A stretch of DNA of 64,000 nucleotides from assembly GCF_000719265.1 (NCBI RefSeq), contig NZ_JOFL01000026.1:1-64000 (forward strand), written 5' to 3'. The notes under the pieces were generated by a model. The model had not been told where the DNA came from. It saw only the letters and a program-made list of their open reading frames with translations, and made no database searches. Position numbers and translations under genes: made by a program. Shown piece by piece: positions 1 to 8,497 of this stretch. The DNA is from Streptomyces roseoverticillatus (GTDB lineage Bacteria > Actinomycetota > Actinomycetes > Streptomycetales > Streptomycetaceae). Numbering within the stretch: position 1 is the stretch's first letter; each line of letters starts with the position of its first letter.

Positions 1-9
1 GGGGGCGCA

Positions 10-116
10 GGGGTGGGGGTCCGGGGCGCTGACGTGTATTTGTGGGCCCAATACCGGGGCACCCTCGACGTCTACGGCAACGGGCCCGTAAATATACGGC
101 CCCGGACCCCCACCCC
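10..116. repeat. Long inverted repeat / large hairpin
   Basis: Positions 10-27 are the exact reverse complement of 99-116 (18 bp). The helix continues inward after a short bulge: 33-49 against 82-98 matches at 14 of 17 positions. This leaves a loop of about 32 nt containing further GGGCCC motifs. The element sits upstream of the first gene, so it may be the terminator of a gene outside the window or a structured leader. No ORF with Streptomyces-like coding character was seen here. Confidence 0.6.
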
Positions 117-128
117 GGAGCCCCCACC

Positions 129-256
129 ACCGGCACCCAAGCGGACCCGCACCCGAACAGACCCGCACCCAAGCGAGCCCGCACCCGAACAGACCCGCAC
201 CCAAGCGAGCCCGCACCCGAACAGACCCGCACCCGAACAGACCCGCACCCCAGCGG
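129..256. repeat. 16-bp tandem repeat array (about 8 units)
   Basis: A 16-bp unit of the form ACCCGCACCCGAACAG repeats with perfect phase from about 145 to 256, with one degenerate unit before it. Two variants (ending GAACAG or AAGCGA) partly alternate, giving a 32-bp higher-order period. Long ORFs cross the array in several frames only because the unit lacks stop codons, so I do not call a gene. The array ends about 100 bp before the start at 357. There are no unique spacers, so this is not a CRISPR array. Confidence 0.8.
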
Positions 257-356
257 GCCCGGAAAAAAGATCGCGGCCGCTGTCACACTCGCCCTCCGCG
301 ATCCGTCAAAGCAGTGAACGGCAACGAAAACACGCTCGATCACTGCGGAGGAAGCC

Positions 357-851
357 ATGTCTGCCATGCGTTCCCGGATGTCCGACCCCCAGGAGTTCGT
401 CCCCGAGATCGCGGAGATCGCCGGGGCCCTGTTCAAGGCCGTCGGCAACCGGACCGTGCCGCGGGCCACGATCGGCTTGATGCACCTGCGGGCGGGCCAG
501 ATCGTGGGCAACACCTACCTGACCGTGCTGCACTCGTCGCTGCTGCGAAAGGCGGAGGAGTCGGAGGAGCGCATCGCGGCGGTGGCGTCGTGGCGGGACG
601 CGCCGTACTTCTCGGATGCTGAGCGGGCCGCGCTGGCGCTGGTGGAGGCCGTGCTGGAGCCCGGCCAGGACGGCGGCGAGCGGGTTTCGGACGAGCTGTT
701 CGCCGAAGTCGGCGAGCACTACGACGAGAAGGCCCTCGCCACGCTGATGATCGCGATCAGCCAGGTGAACTTCTTCATCCCGATCGCGCTCATAGGCAAG
801 CCCCTGCCCGGCAGGACGTTCGCCGAGACGGACCAGTGGACCGCGCGCTAG
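357..851 (+). CDS. Carboxymuconolactone decarboxylase/AhpD-like protein lacking the CxxC pair
   Basis: This 164-residue all-helical protein has the length and core pattern of the CMD/AhpD family, which includes peroxidase-associated disulfide reductases and aromatic-ring decarboxylases. The core at residues 41-60 reads LMHLRAGQIV then GNTYLTVLHS. Family members normally have a CxxC followed by His four residues on. Here the cysteine positions are Asn52 and Leu55, while His59 is kept. AhpD-type redox chemistry is therefore unlikely. The ATG at 357 is chosen because GGAGG at 347-351 is well spaced. The gene stands alone between the repeat array and a minus-strand membrane-protein gene. The family call is fairly secure, the function is not. 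Confidence 0.75.
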   Translation: MSAMRSRMSDPQEFVPEIAEIAGALFKAVGNRTVPRATIGLMHLRAGQIVGNTYLTVLHSSLLRKAEESEERIAAVASWRDAPYFSDAERAALALVEAVLEPGQDGGERVSDELFAEVGEHYDEKALATLMIAISQVNFFIPIALIGKPLPGRTFAETDQWTAR

Positions 852-870
852 CCCGACCAGCCGGGGGGTA

Positions 871-1524
871 TCAGTCGCGGTCCTCGAAGAGGGGATGCCG
901 GCCCGCGCGGCGCCGTATGAATCCGCGACGGCCGGCCAGCAGGGTGATGCCGGTCCATCCGGCGACGCCTGCGATGAGAGAGCCGAGCTGGCCGTCCGGG
1001 TCGACGTCGGAGGCCGCCTCCAGCGGCACGGCGCGGTCCGGGTCGCTGATGACCACGAGGCGGTCGCCCACCTTCCACGACGGGTGGTCCCCGCCGTAGT
1101 CCAGGGTCTCCTTGAGCTCGCCCGACGGGCCGACGAGGGTGAAGCGGTGACTGGAACTGCCGTCGGCGTCAGCGCTGTCGGCGGTGATGCGGACGGTCTC
1201 GCGCACACCCCGGCTGTCGAGCGCGGCCTCGCGGGGGTATTGGACCGAGCCTACGAGGACGAACAGCGACGGCAGCACGGAGAGTGCGGCGAGCCACCAC
1301 GCGTGGTGGAGGAAACGGAGGAGGATCGCGAAGACAAGGCAACCGATGCAGCCGGTGATGATGGAGATCACCTCGGTGCCCGGCGTGAGGTACGAGATCC
1401 CGGTGTTCACCGCGGCGGTGATCCAGCCGATCACCAGCACGACGAGGGTGAACAGGAAGTACCCGCCCCGGTCCACGTTCCCGCCGGGGAGGGCCGCCGG
1501 CTTCTTCACGTCCGCTTCAGTCAT
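871..1524 (-). CDS. Membrane protein, DUF3592-like
   Basis: The 217-residue product has three hydrophobic segments near the N-terminus (about residues 20-42, 47-70 and 76-92). A soluble beta-rich region of about 90 residues follows, then a fourth hydrophobic stretch near 183-198 and a basic tail. The soluble part contains VGDRLVVISDPDRAVPL, which resembles the DUF3592 pattern of a membrane-anchored beta domain, but the match is from memory. No catalytic motif is visible. It ends 20 bp from the stop of the convergent CMD-like gene. The function is unknown. It is real by codon use and its membrane topology. Confidence 0.75.
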   Translation of the reverse strand: MTEADVKKPAALPGGNVDRGGYFLFTLVVLVIGWITAAVNTGISYLTPGTEVISIITGCIGCLVFAILLRFLHHAWWLAALSVLPSLFVLVGSVQYPREAALDSRGVRETVRITADSADADGSSSHRFTLVGPSGELKETLDYGGDHPSWKVGDRLVVISDPDRAVPLEAASDVDPDGQLGSLIAGVAGWTGITLLAGRRGFIRRRAGRHPLFEDRD

Positions 1525-1591
1525 CGGAGCAGCATAGGCAGACCGGGGCCCCGTCCCGGAGACCCCGGTCGCACGTCACGTCCCCGAGGGC

Positions 1592-4500
1592 CTAGTCGAA
1601 CCAGCGGGCCCGCGCCAGCTCCTCCGTACGGCTGGGGTCCTCCAGGAGGGCTGCCGCTTCGAAGCGGCGGGACCACGCGCCTGCGGCCCAGGCGAGGCCC
1701 GCGGCCACCCCCTCCAGCGTCGCCGCGTGCAGGACGCCGTCGGGGGCGAGGTGCCAGTCCAGTTCGACACCGTCGACCAGGAGTTCTTCGTGTTCCACGT
1801 ATGCGGAAGGGGCGCCCGGGAGCAGGGCCCGTACGCCTTCAGGGACCTCGCGGAGTTCGCCCTCGCCCGCTGGGGCGGTCGTTTCCAGCGTCTCGCTCAG
1901 GCGGCGCACCTGCAGCAGTTCGGCGAGGTCGGCGGCGTGCGCGGGCGGCACGGGGAGGAGGGCGTGGCCGGCCGCGAGGGGGAGCAGGTCCGGGGCGTCG
2001 GCCACGACCGCGTCCGCCGCGTCCACGACCCGCACTTCGCCGTCCACGACGGCCCGGAGCTCGTCCGGGAGGGTGACCTGGTCGGGGTCGAGGCGGGCGA
2101 GGAGGCCGTAGAGGGCGTGCAGCTGGGCGGCGCCGACGTCGGCGCCGGGGTCGGCCAGCCGGGCCAGCAGCTCCGCGCCGCCGCCGGGCTCGTCCAGCAG
2201 GGCGGCGGCCGAGGTCCGGACGCCCAGGGCGCGCAGCACCTGCTCGTCCGCCAGGTCGCCCGCGTCCGCCGCTTCGTACAGTCCGCGCAGGAGCGGGTCG
2301 CCGCCCGCCACGCGCAGGCCCGCCGGGCGGCGGCCGTCGAGGATGGGGTGGCCGCGCAGCCACCAGGCCGTGTACGGGCGGACGGACTCGGTGGTGCCGT
2401 CGGGCAGCAGGACGCGCACCGGCGCCGTCAGGGCGTCGCGCAGCGGCGGCTCGGCGAGGAGGGCGAGGGCCTCCGGCCACGCGTCGTCGTCGACGAGGTC
2501 GAGGTCGCGGACGGCGACGAGCTCCGTCGCGACGGGCGGCACGGGCGTACGGGGCAGCTGGTCGAGGACGTCCTCGCACCAGACGTCGACGGCGTCGAGC
2601 AGGCCGGCGTCGTCGGGCTCGGGGAAGTCGCCGTCGCGCGGTTCGAGTTCGTCCGGGTCGAGGACGACGTCCGTGGCGCGGACGAGCGCGAAGCCGGCCA
2701 GGATGCCCACGGCGGTCAGCGGCTGCTCGCCCCAGCGCTCGGCGAGGCCGGCGTCGCAGGCGGCGAGCTCGCCGGGGCGGATGATGCGTTCGAAGGCGCT
2801 GCCCGGCAGGACGAGCTCGCCCGCGGGCGCGAGCTCGCCGTCCTCGTCGGGCAGGGCGAGCGCGGCGAGCCACGGCTCGTCGCCGGGGACGAGCCCGGCG
2901 TCGCGCACGAGTCCGAGGACGAGCTCGGCGAGGGCGTCCGCGTCGAGCGCGTCCTCGTCCCAGATCTCGTCGGCGTCCAGGGAGGCCGCCACCGCGGCCC
3001 GCACCTGCGGGGTCGTCAGGACCGCGCGCGGCGAGGACGGCGTGGCGCCCAGCTTCTCCAGCAGCGGGTGCGCGGCGTCGGGGTGGGCGACCTTCAGGCC
3101 CAGGCGGGAGAGCCGCTCCGAGTCCGCGCCGTCCGGCGGCGGCAGCAGCACCTGCCGCGGGCCGATGGCCGTACGGCCGTCCGCGAGCGGCACGGGCAGG
3201 CCGCTGAGCCGGTCGGGGTCGATGCCGGCGAGGCTGTCGTAGAGCCGCTGCCACCAGGACGGGGCGCGTTCGACGCCCGCGAGGCGGTCGACGACCTCCC
3301 CGAGCGGCGCCCGCGCGACGCCCAGGGCGCGCAGCTCGGGGCGGCGCTCCAGCCCGGCGGGCAGCAGGTTCGGGAACAGCTCGCCGAGCACGGCGACGGT
3401 CTCCGCGCCCGCGCCCTCCACGACCTCGGCGTCGGCGGGCCGCAGCGCGTACGGCTCGGGGCCGCTGCTCGCGAACGGGTCGTCCCACGTGTCGGCGTCC
3501 TCCGGGGCGCCGGCCGGGGCGGGGGACGGCTCCGGCGTCTGCCGGGCCGCGTCCGGGCCCTCCGTCCACGGGACGCCCTCCACACCGCCGCCCCGCGGCG
3601 CGGCCGGCTCCTGGGCGGGGCCTCCGGCCGCGCTCGGCAGGAACGCGACGCGCGGCAGCCGGTCCAGGACCTGCCGGCGCAGCTCGGCGTCCAGCGCGCC
3701 CTGCGCCAGCGGCGACGGCACGAGGTCGAGGGTGCCCGGGCCCACCGGGTGCCAGTCCCGCAGCAGCTGCGCGTACGCCTCCGCCGCGCGCCCGGTGACG
3801 AAGTCCGTGAGCGGGCCGGGCGCGGCGTGGCGGCGCGTCGGCTCCAGCGGGAACGTGGCGATGAGCAGCGCCGGGACGCCCAGCGGCTCGTCCGTCGGCG
3901 TCGGGGCGTGCACGACGGGCGCGGTGGAGGGGCGTACGGGCGCGCCGTCCTCGCCCACCGGCACGGCCCACGTCACGGACCAGTGCGGGCGCAGGCGCTC
4001 CTCCACGGGGCGGTCCGCGAGCAGAGCGGCATCCAGGGGCCCGGCCTCCTGGACGATGCGCCAGCGGGCCGCCGAGCCGCGCTCGGAGTCGTCCACCAGG
4101 ACGTACGGGCCCTCCTGGCGGCGCGTCAGGGTCCGTACGACGCCGTCCGTCTCGACGACGACCTCGGACAGGCCCGGCAGGGTCAGCAGCAGCGCGTCGT
4201 CGACGCTCGCCAGCAGACGGGCGGTCAGGTCCTCGGCGGCGCCGTCGCGCAGCGGCAGGACGACGACCGTGTCGTATCCGGCCGGGGCGGAGCCCTCGGC
4301 GGGGAGCGGCAGTCTGAGCAGCGGCACGTGGCCCTCGCGGCGGGCCATCTCCTCGGCCAGGCCGGGGGCCTGGACGGCCTCGCGCGCCGCCAGCGCCCTC
4401 GCCTCCGCGAGGGACCAGCGGACGCCGCCGGAGCGGCCGACGACGGCCGGCTCGTCACTGACCGCCAGGACGGCGGAGAAGCCCACGCCGAACCGGCCGA

Positions 4501-4873
4501 CGCTGCCCTTCTCCTCACTGCGCTTGGCCGACGCCCGGAGCGTGGCCAGCGACTCGACGCCCACCGCGTCCAGGGGGGCGCCGGTGTTCGCCGCGGCGAG
4601 CACGGCCGGGCGGCCGTTGCGGCCCGCGTGCAGCGTCAGCCGCAGCCGGCCGGGGACGCCCGCGCGGGCGGCCGCGTCGGCGGCGTTCTGGGCGAGCTCG
4701 ACGACGAGGCGGTCGCGGTAGCCGCCGAGCGCCAGGTCCTCCTCGGCGTTGGCGTCCTCCCTGAAACGGGCCGGCGACGCCGCCCAGGCGTCCAGCACGC
4801 CACGCCGCAGGCGGCCGGTCCCGAACGGATCCGCCCCTTCGGCCGCGCCCCGCACCATTGCCGTGCCGCTCAC
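1592..4873 (-). CDS. Large sacsin/Hsp90-like (GHKL) ATPase protein
   Basis: This 1,093-residue protein begins with a GHKL ATP-binding domain. ELAQNAADAA at 59-68 is the N-box, with the Mg-binding Asn. AANTGAPLD near 94-102 takes the place of the first G-box, and GRFGVGFSA at 126-134 is the glycine lid. These features fit the sacsin N-terminal/Hsp90-like ATPase group. The remaining 900 residues are rich in Leu, Ala, Asp and Glu and contain no domain I can name. An acidic/proline-rich stretch lies around 425-480. The GTG start at 4873 has AGGAG about 7 nt upstream. It is transcribed away from the DUF3027 gene. A chaperone-like role is inferred from the domain alone. Confidence 0.85.
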   Translation of the reverse strand: MSGTAMVRGAAEGADPFGTGRLRRGVLDAWAASPARFREDANAEEDLALGGYRDRLVVELAQNAADAAARAGVPGRLRLTLHAGRNGRPAVLAAANTGAPLDAVGVESLATLRASAKRSEEKGSVGRFGVGFSAVLAVSDEPAVVGRSGGVRWSLAEARALAAREAVQAPGLAEEMARREGHVPLLRLPLPAEGSAPAGYDTVVVLPLRDGAAEDLTARLLASVDDALLLTLPGLSEVVVETDGVVRTLTRRQEGPYVLVDDSERGSAARWRIVQEAGPLDAALLADRPVEERLRPHWSVTWAVPVGEDGAPVRPSTAPVVHAPTPTDEPLGVPALLIATFPLEPTRRHAAPGPLTDFVTGRAAEAYAQLLRDWHPVGPGTLDLVPSPLAQGALDAELRRQVLDRLPRVAFLPSAAGGPAQEPAAPRGGGVEGVPWTEGPDAARQTPEPSPAPAGAPEDADTWDDPFASSGPEPYALRPADAEVVEGAGAETVAVLGELFPNLLPAGLERRPELRALGVARAPLGEVVDRLAGVERAPSWWQRLYDSLAGIDPDRLSGLPVPLADGRTAIGPRQVLLPPPDGADSERLSRLGLKVAHPDAAHPLLEKLGATPSSPRAVLTTPQVRAAVAASLDADEIWDEDALDADALAELVLGLVRDAGLVPGDEPWLAALALPDEDGELAPAGELVLPGSAFERIIRPGELAACDAGLAERWGEQPLTAVGILAGFALVRATDVVLDPDELEPRDGDFPEPDDAGLLDAVDVWCEDVLDQLPRTPVPPVATELVAVRDLDLVDDDAWPEALALLAEPPLRDALTAPVRVLLPDGTTESVRPYTAWWLRGHPILDGRRPAGLRVAGGDPLLRGLYEAADAGDLADEQVLRALGVRTSAAALLDEPGGGAELLARLADPGADVGAAQLHALYGLLARLDPDQVTLPDELRAVVDGEVRVVDAADAVVADAPDLLPLAAGHALLPVPPAHAADLAELLQVRRLSETLETTAPAGEGELREVPEGVRALLPGAPSAYVEHEELLVDGVELDWHLAPDGVLHAATLEGVAAGLAWAAGAWSRRFEAAALLEDPSRTEELARARWFD

Positions 4874-4996
4874 GTGTCGTCTCCTGCCGCCGGTGGTGTT
4901 CCTACGGCAGAACGTACCGCGCGGCGGTTGCGACCGACGGTGGCCACCCCTGTTGTGCCGGGTGCAGCGCCCCCGGGGCCGGGCCTGACCGCGCCA

Positions 4997-5157
4997 GGGC
5001 GCTCGTCCTCAAACGCCGGACGGGCTTGTTCTCGGCTGAGCTCGTCCGTGAGGACATCCCCGCTCCGGGCCCACCGGGCAGGTGTCAGGGCCCAGCCGGC
5101 CGGAATACGGTGCGCTCACCACACCCCAGCCCGTCCGGCGCTTGAGGACGAGCGCCC
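4997..5157. repeat. Inverted repeat of a Streptomyces-type intergenic motif
   Basis: The 30-bp arm at 4997-5026 contains CGTCCTCAAACGCCGGACGG. Its reverse complement occurs at 5128-5157 with one mismatch, and about 100 bp lie between the arms. Motifs with TTGAGGACGAGC cores recur in Streptomyces intergenic regions, in my experience. Here they occupy the 324-bp gap between the ATPase and DUF3027 genes. Both flanking genes are on the minus strand, so the pair could act as a terminator for the DUF3027 gene. I see no gene in this gap. Confidence 0.75.
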
Positions 5158-5197
5158 CCCGGGGCGCGATACCGGGGCACCCCGCACCCGGGGCGCC

Positions 5198-6112
5198 TCA
5201 GGAGTGGCCGAGCTCCTCGTCCGACTCCGGCCCCGTCTCCACCTCGTCCGCCGCACGGCGAAGCGGCAGGGGATCGACGAGCGTCTCGTCGATCACCGGC
5301 GGCGCAGGCCGCGGCGGCTTGGGCATGACCGCGGCCTCGGAGTGCCCGCCGCAGCCGTACGACAGGGACACGACGTGCCCGTCCGCCGGCCCGAACTCGT
5401 TCGCGCAGACGCCGAACGCCTGGCCGAGGGAGCCGCCGATCGGCATGAGGAAGCCGCAGCTGACGCACGAGGCCGGCGCGGCCTGGGCCATGGGGGTCTT
5501 GCCGCCGTGGGTCTCGTCCCAGCGGTCGGCGGCGGTGTGCAGCCCGTAGCGGGAGAGGACGCGGGCGCGCCGCATCCCGAGCTCCTCGGCGATGGCCGAG
5601 ATCGTGCCGCGCGCCGGGACGGCCGGCTGGGCGGCGGGGGAGCCGGCGACGACGTCGGCGTCCTCGGCGTCGGCGAGGCGGTCCATCTCCTCGGAGACGG
5701 CGGAGTTCGGCGGCGGGACGTCCTCGCCGCTCCAGCCGGGCTCCAGTCGCAGGTCCTCGGCGTCGGTGGGCAGCAGGTCGCCGGGGCCCATGTCGCCGGG
5801 GCGCAGCCGCTCGCTCCAGGGCACCCATTCGGGGGCGAGGAGGGCGTCAGGCCCGGGCAGCAGCACCGTCTCGTCGAGGGTGACGACCTTGGCGCGGGAG
5901 GCGCGGGCGACGGTGACGGCCCAGCGCCAGCCGCGGTAGCCGGGGTCCTGGCAGAGGAAGTAGTGCGTGACGACGCGGTCCCCGTCGGCTACGGCCTGGA
6001 CGTGCTCGCCGACCGTGCCGGGCAGGGCGGCCTCCTCGGCCGCCGCACGGGCCATGTCGACCGCCTCGGCGCACAGGCGGTCCGGGGTACGGCTTCGCAT
6101 CGCAGCACTCAC
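5198..6112 (-). CDS. DUF3027 family protein
   Basis: The product (304 residues from the GTG at 6112) has the conserved actinobacterial block RSRTPDRLCAEAVDMARAAA, then WRWAVTVARASRAKVVTLDE and LLAPEWVPWSERLRPGDMGP, typical of DUF3027. Near the C-terminus a CVSCGF...CANEF arrangement and a GCGGHSE segment could bind a metal. An upstream ATG at 6232 would add 40 basic residues with no family resemblance, so GTG 6112 is preferred. The ATG at 6100 is the next choice. The gene is divergent from the MFS gene starting at 6440. Its biochemical role is not known to me. Confidence 0.85.
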   Translation of the reverse strand: MSAAMRSRTPDRLCAEAVDMARAAAEEAALPGTVGEHVQAVADGDRVVTHYFLCQDPGYRGWRWAVTVARASRAKVVTLDETVLLPGPDALLAPEWVPWSERLRPGDMGPGDLLPTDAEDLRLEPGWSGEDVPPPNSAVSEEMDRLADAEDADVVAGSPAAQPAVPARGTISAIAEELGMRRARVLSRYGLHTAADRWDETHGGKTPMAQAAPASCVSCGFLMPIGGSLGQAFGVCANEFGPADGHVVSLSYGCGGHSEAAVMPKPPRPAPPVIDETLVDPLPLRRAADEVETGPESDEELGHS

Positions 6113-6439
6113 AAGAATCGATTCTCTCTTCCACGCGCGTCTCACGAGTGCGCCAGCCGATCGGCCGGGTCGGCGGACGGAGCGGACCGCAGGACCGCGT
6201 CGACGTCCGCGCCCGAACGGTTTCGGGCACACCTAGTCCCTCCCATTCTGCGGGATCGAGACTCGGAGCGCGGCCAGGAACGACCGCCGGTGGCGCGCTA
6301 CGCACGCTACCCCGCTCGGAGGCGCCGGGGATAGCCGGGCCGCGGCGAGCCCTCTTCCGGCCCGTCCGCCGACCCGGTCGGGGACGGCCGCCCGCGGCGG
6401 TGAAAGTGCCCTGCGCCGTGCGAGTTGGGGCAGTATGGC
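6113..6439. other. Divergent intergenic region
   Basis: This 327-bp gap separates the divergent DUF3027 and MFS genes and should hold both promoters. I see an imperfect 23-bp palindrome at about 6289-6311 (GGTGGCGCGC-TAC-GCACGCTACC, 8 of 10 arm positions pairing) that could be an operator. No clear -35/-10 pair and no additional gene were recognised. Confidence 0.35.
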
Positions 6440-7924
6440 GTGGTGGGAGCCATCCGGTCGGTCGAGGGCGGGCCGCTGCGCCGCACGGCCCGGGGCGCCG
6501 GCCGCGTGCTGCGCGCCCCGTTCACGGCTGCCGCGCGGGGCGTGCGCAGGGCGACGCACGCGCACGGCGCGGGCGAGTCGGGCCTGGGCAAGCTGATCGA
6601 GCTGCACGCCGTGAATTCCGCGGGCGACATGCTGATCACGGTCGCACTGGCGTCCACGGTGTTCTTCTCGGTCCCCACGGACCAGGCGCGCGGCCGCGTG
6701 GCGCTCTACCTGGCGATCACGATGGCGCCCTTCACCCTCCTGGCCCCGGTGATCGGGCCGCTCCTCGACCGGCTGCCGCACGGCCGCCGGGCGGCGATGG
6801 CGGGCGCGATGCTGACGCGGGCTCTGCTGGCGCTGACGATGTCGGGTGCGGTGGCCACCGGCGGCCTGGAGCTGTATCCGGCGGCGCTCGGCGTCCTGGT
6901 GGCGTCGAAGGCGTACGGGGTGGTGCGCTCGGCGGTCGTGCCGCGGCTGCTGCCGCCACGGATCTCGCTGGTGAAGGCCAATTCCCGGGTGACCCTGGGT
7001 GGGCTGCTGGCCACGGGCGTGGCGGCCCCGCTGGGAGCGGGGCTGCACAAAATCGGGCCGGAATTCCCGCTCTACGGGGCTTTCGTCGTGTTCATCCTCG
7101 GCACGGTGCTGTCGTTCTCGCTCCCGCACAAGGTCGATTCGGCGAAGGGCGAGGCCCGGGCCCGGCTCGTGTCCGGCGAGCCCCCCTCGCACCGCCTCCG
7201 CCGGACCCCGGCCCTCGCCGGGAAATCCGGCAGAAGGGGCGGGAATCGCTGGAACGGGTGGAATATCCGGAAAGACCGGAAAGGCGGCAAGAAGAACGGC
7301 GCCGGAAAGACCGGGAAGAACAGGCCCCCCGGCCTCCGCACCGTCGGCAGCTCCGTCCTGCACGCGCTGCAGGCCAACAGCGCGCTGCGCATGCTGTCCG
7401 GCTTCCTCACCTTCTTCCTGGCCTTCCTCCTGCGCGTCCACCCCCTCGGCGGCCTGAGCCCGGCCTTCTCCCTGGGCGTCGTCGCGGTCGCCGCGGGCGC
7501 CGGCAACGCCCTGGGCACGGCGATAGGGGCGCTGCTGCGCTCGCGCGGCCCGGAGAAGACGATCGCGCTCGTCCTGACGGTGTCGCTGGGCACGGCCGTC
7601 GTCGCGACCGTGTTCTACGGGGCCTTCTTCGTGGTCGTCATCGCGGCCGTCGCGGGCATCTCCCAGGCGCTGGGGAAGCAGTCCCTGGACTCCCTCATCC
7701 AGCGGGACGTGCCGGAGGCGGTCCGCACCTCCGCGTTCGCCCGTTCCGAGACGCTGCTGCAGATGAGCTGGGTGGTCGGCGGCGCGATCGGCATCCTGCT
7801 GCCGCTCAACGGCACGCTCGGCATGGCGGTCGCCGCCGCGGTCCTCGCCCTGGGGGTCGCGACAGCCGTACGGGGTCTGCTGACCGCGGCACGGCGTGGC
7901 TCACCGCACCCCCGCGTGGCCTGA
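6440..7924 (+). CDS. MFS transporter with a Lys/Gly/Asn-rich central loop
   Basis: The protein is about 494 residues with roughly twelve hydrophobic helices and the major facilitator layout. A basic, Arg-rich N-terminal tail of about 50 residues comes first. After the sixth helix, residues about 255-298 form an unusual loop rich in Lys, Gly, Arg and Asn. It is encoded by purine-rich DNA with repeated GGAA and CCGGAAAGACCGG motifs (about 7205-7335), unlike the flanking coding sequence. An in-frame TTG at 6425 and GTGs at 6440 and 6443 are possible starts. I take GTG 6440 because GGGG at 6427-6430 is well spaced. The substrate is unknown. It is co-directional with the lipoprotein gene 26 bp downstream. 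Confidence 0.8.
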   Translation: MVGAIRSVEGGPLRRTARGAGRVLRAPFTAAARGVRRATHAHGAGESGLGKLIELHAVNSAGDMLITVALASTVFFSVPTDQARGRVALYLAITMAPFTLLAPVIGPLLDRLPHGRRAAMAGAMLTRALLALTMSGAVATGGLELYPAALGVLVASKAYGVVRSAVVPRLLPPRISLVKANSRVTLGGLLATGVAAPLGAGLHKIGPEFPLYGAFVVFILGTVLSFSLPHKVDSAKGEARARLVSGEPPSHRLRRTPALAGKSGRRGGNRWNGWNIRKDRKGGKKNGAGKTGKNRPPGLRTVGSSVLHALQANSALRMLSGFLTFFLAFLLRVHPLGGLSPAFSLGVVAVAAGAGNALGTAIGALLRSRGPEKTIALVLTVSLGTAVVATVFYGAFFVVVIAAVAGISQALGKQSLDSLIQRDVPEAVRTSAFARSETLLQMSWVVGGAIGILLPLNGTLGMAVAAAVLALGVATAVRGLLTAARRGSPHPRVA

Positions 7925-7950
7925 CCTGGGCGGCCCGATAGCCTGCCCGC

Positions 7951-8418
7951 ATGACCGCTGCGATTTTCCGGGGCAAGCGCCGCCGCGCCGCTGCCGCTGT
8001 CGGCGCCGTGGCCTTCGGGCTCGTCGCCTTGTCCGCCTGCGACAAGCCGACGCCCCTGGCGACGGTGACCGTCGGCTCGACCACCGTGACCACCGAGGCC
8101 GCCTGCTTCGACGAGGGCAAGAAGCTCGACCAGGGTGCTCTCAGCAAGTGCATGGCCGACAAGTCCGTCAAGACCGTGAAGGTCCAGCCGGGCGACAAGG
8201 TCCGGGTCGGCGTCGACCCCAAGATGGCCGACAAGGGCTGGCTCGTGGCGATCAACGCCCAGCAGCAGACCAACCAGCTCAAGCAGACCTACACGTCGCT
8301 CAACGGCGAGCAGCTCTTCGTCAACCGGATGGAGCAGCGCTTCGAGAAGGACGTGATCCTGTCGGTCATCACCGAGGACGGCGTGTGGAACGTCAAGCTC
8401 GAACTGGACAAGGGCTGA
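7951..8418 (+). CDS. DUF2771-type lipoprotein
   Basis: This 155-residue protein has a basic N-terminus, a hydrophobic helix and a lipobox LSAC with Cys30 as the expected lipidated residue. It should be anchored to the outer face of the membrane. The mature part carries two further cysteines (in AACFDEG and SKCMADK) that could form a disulfide, and a conserved GWLVAINAQQ segment typical of DUF2771. It lies between the MFS gene and the mqnB-mqnD pair, all on the plus strand. The function is unknown. The export prediction is strong. Confidence 0.85.
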   Translation: MTAAIFRGKRRRAAAAVGAVAFGLVALSACDKPTPLATVTVGSTTVTTEAACFDEGKKLDQGALSKCMADKSVKTVKVQPGDKVRVGVDPKMADKGWLVAINAQQQTNQLKQTYTSLNGEQLFVNRMEQRFEKDVILSVITEDGVWNVKLELDKG

Positions 8419-8497
8419 GCGCACGAGCGCTGACGGGGCGGCGGCCGGCAGGCCGGGGCCCGGCGGGCCCCGGGGCGACGGACCGGCGGTCCCGCTG

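Noticed and set aside
129..256. Plasmid iteron or replication origin
   Set aside because: No Rep gene, AT-rich box or DnaA box is nearby, and the surroundings are ordinary chromosomal genes.
13..480. Long plus-strand reading frames across the 16-bp repeat array
   Set aside because: The open frames arise because the repeat unit contains no stop. There is no ribosome-binding site, the frames run into the CMD-like gene in the wrong phase, and the composition is pure Pro/Arg/Thr.
1727..6334. A 1,535-codon plus-strand frame opposite the ATPase and DUF3027 genes
   Set aside because: It is antisense to two genes with clear motifs, is dominated by Arg/Gly/Val/Gln, has no recognisable domain and is a typical high-GC shadow frame.
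6434..6436. ATG at 6434 as the MFS start
   Set aside because: It is in a different frame from the transporter and yields no membrane protein.
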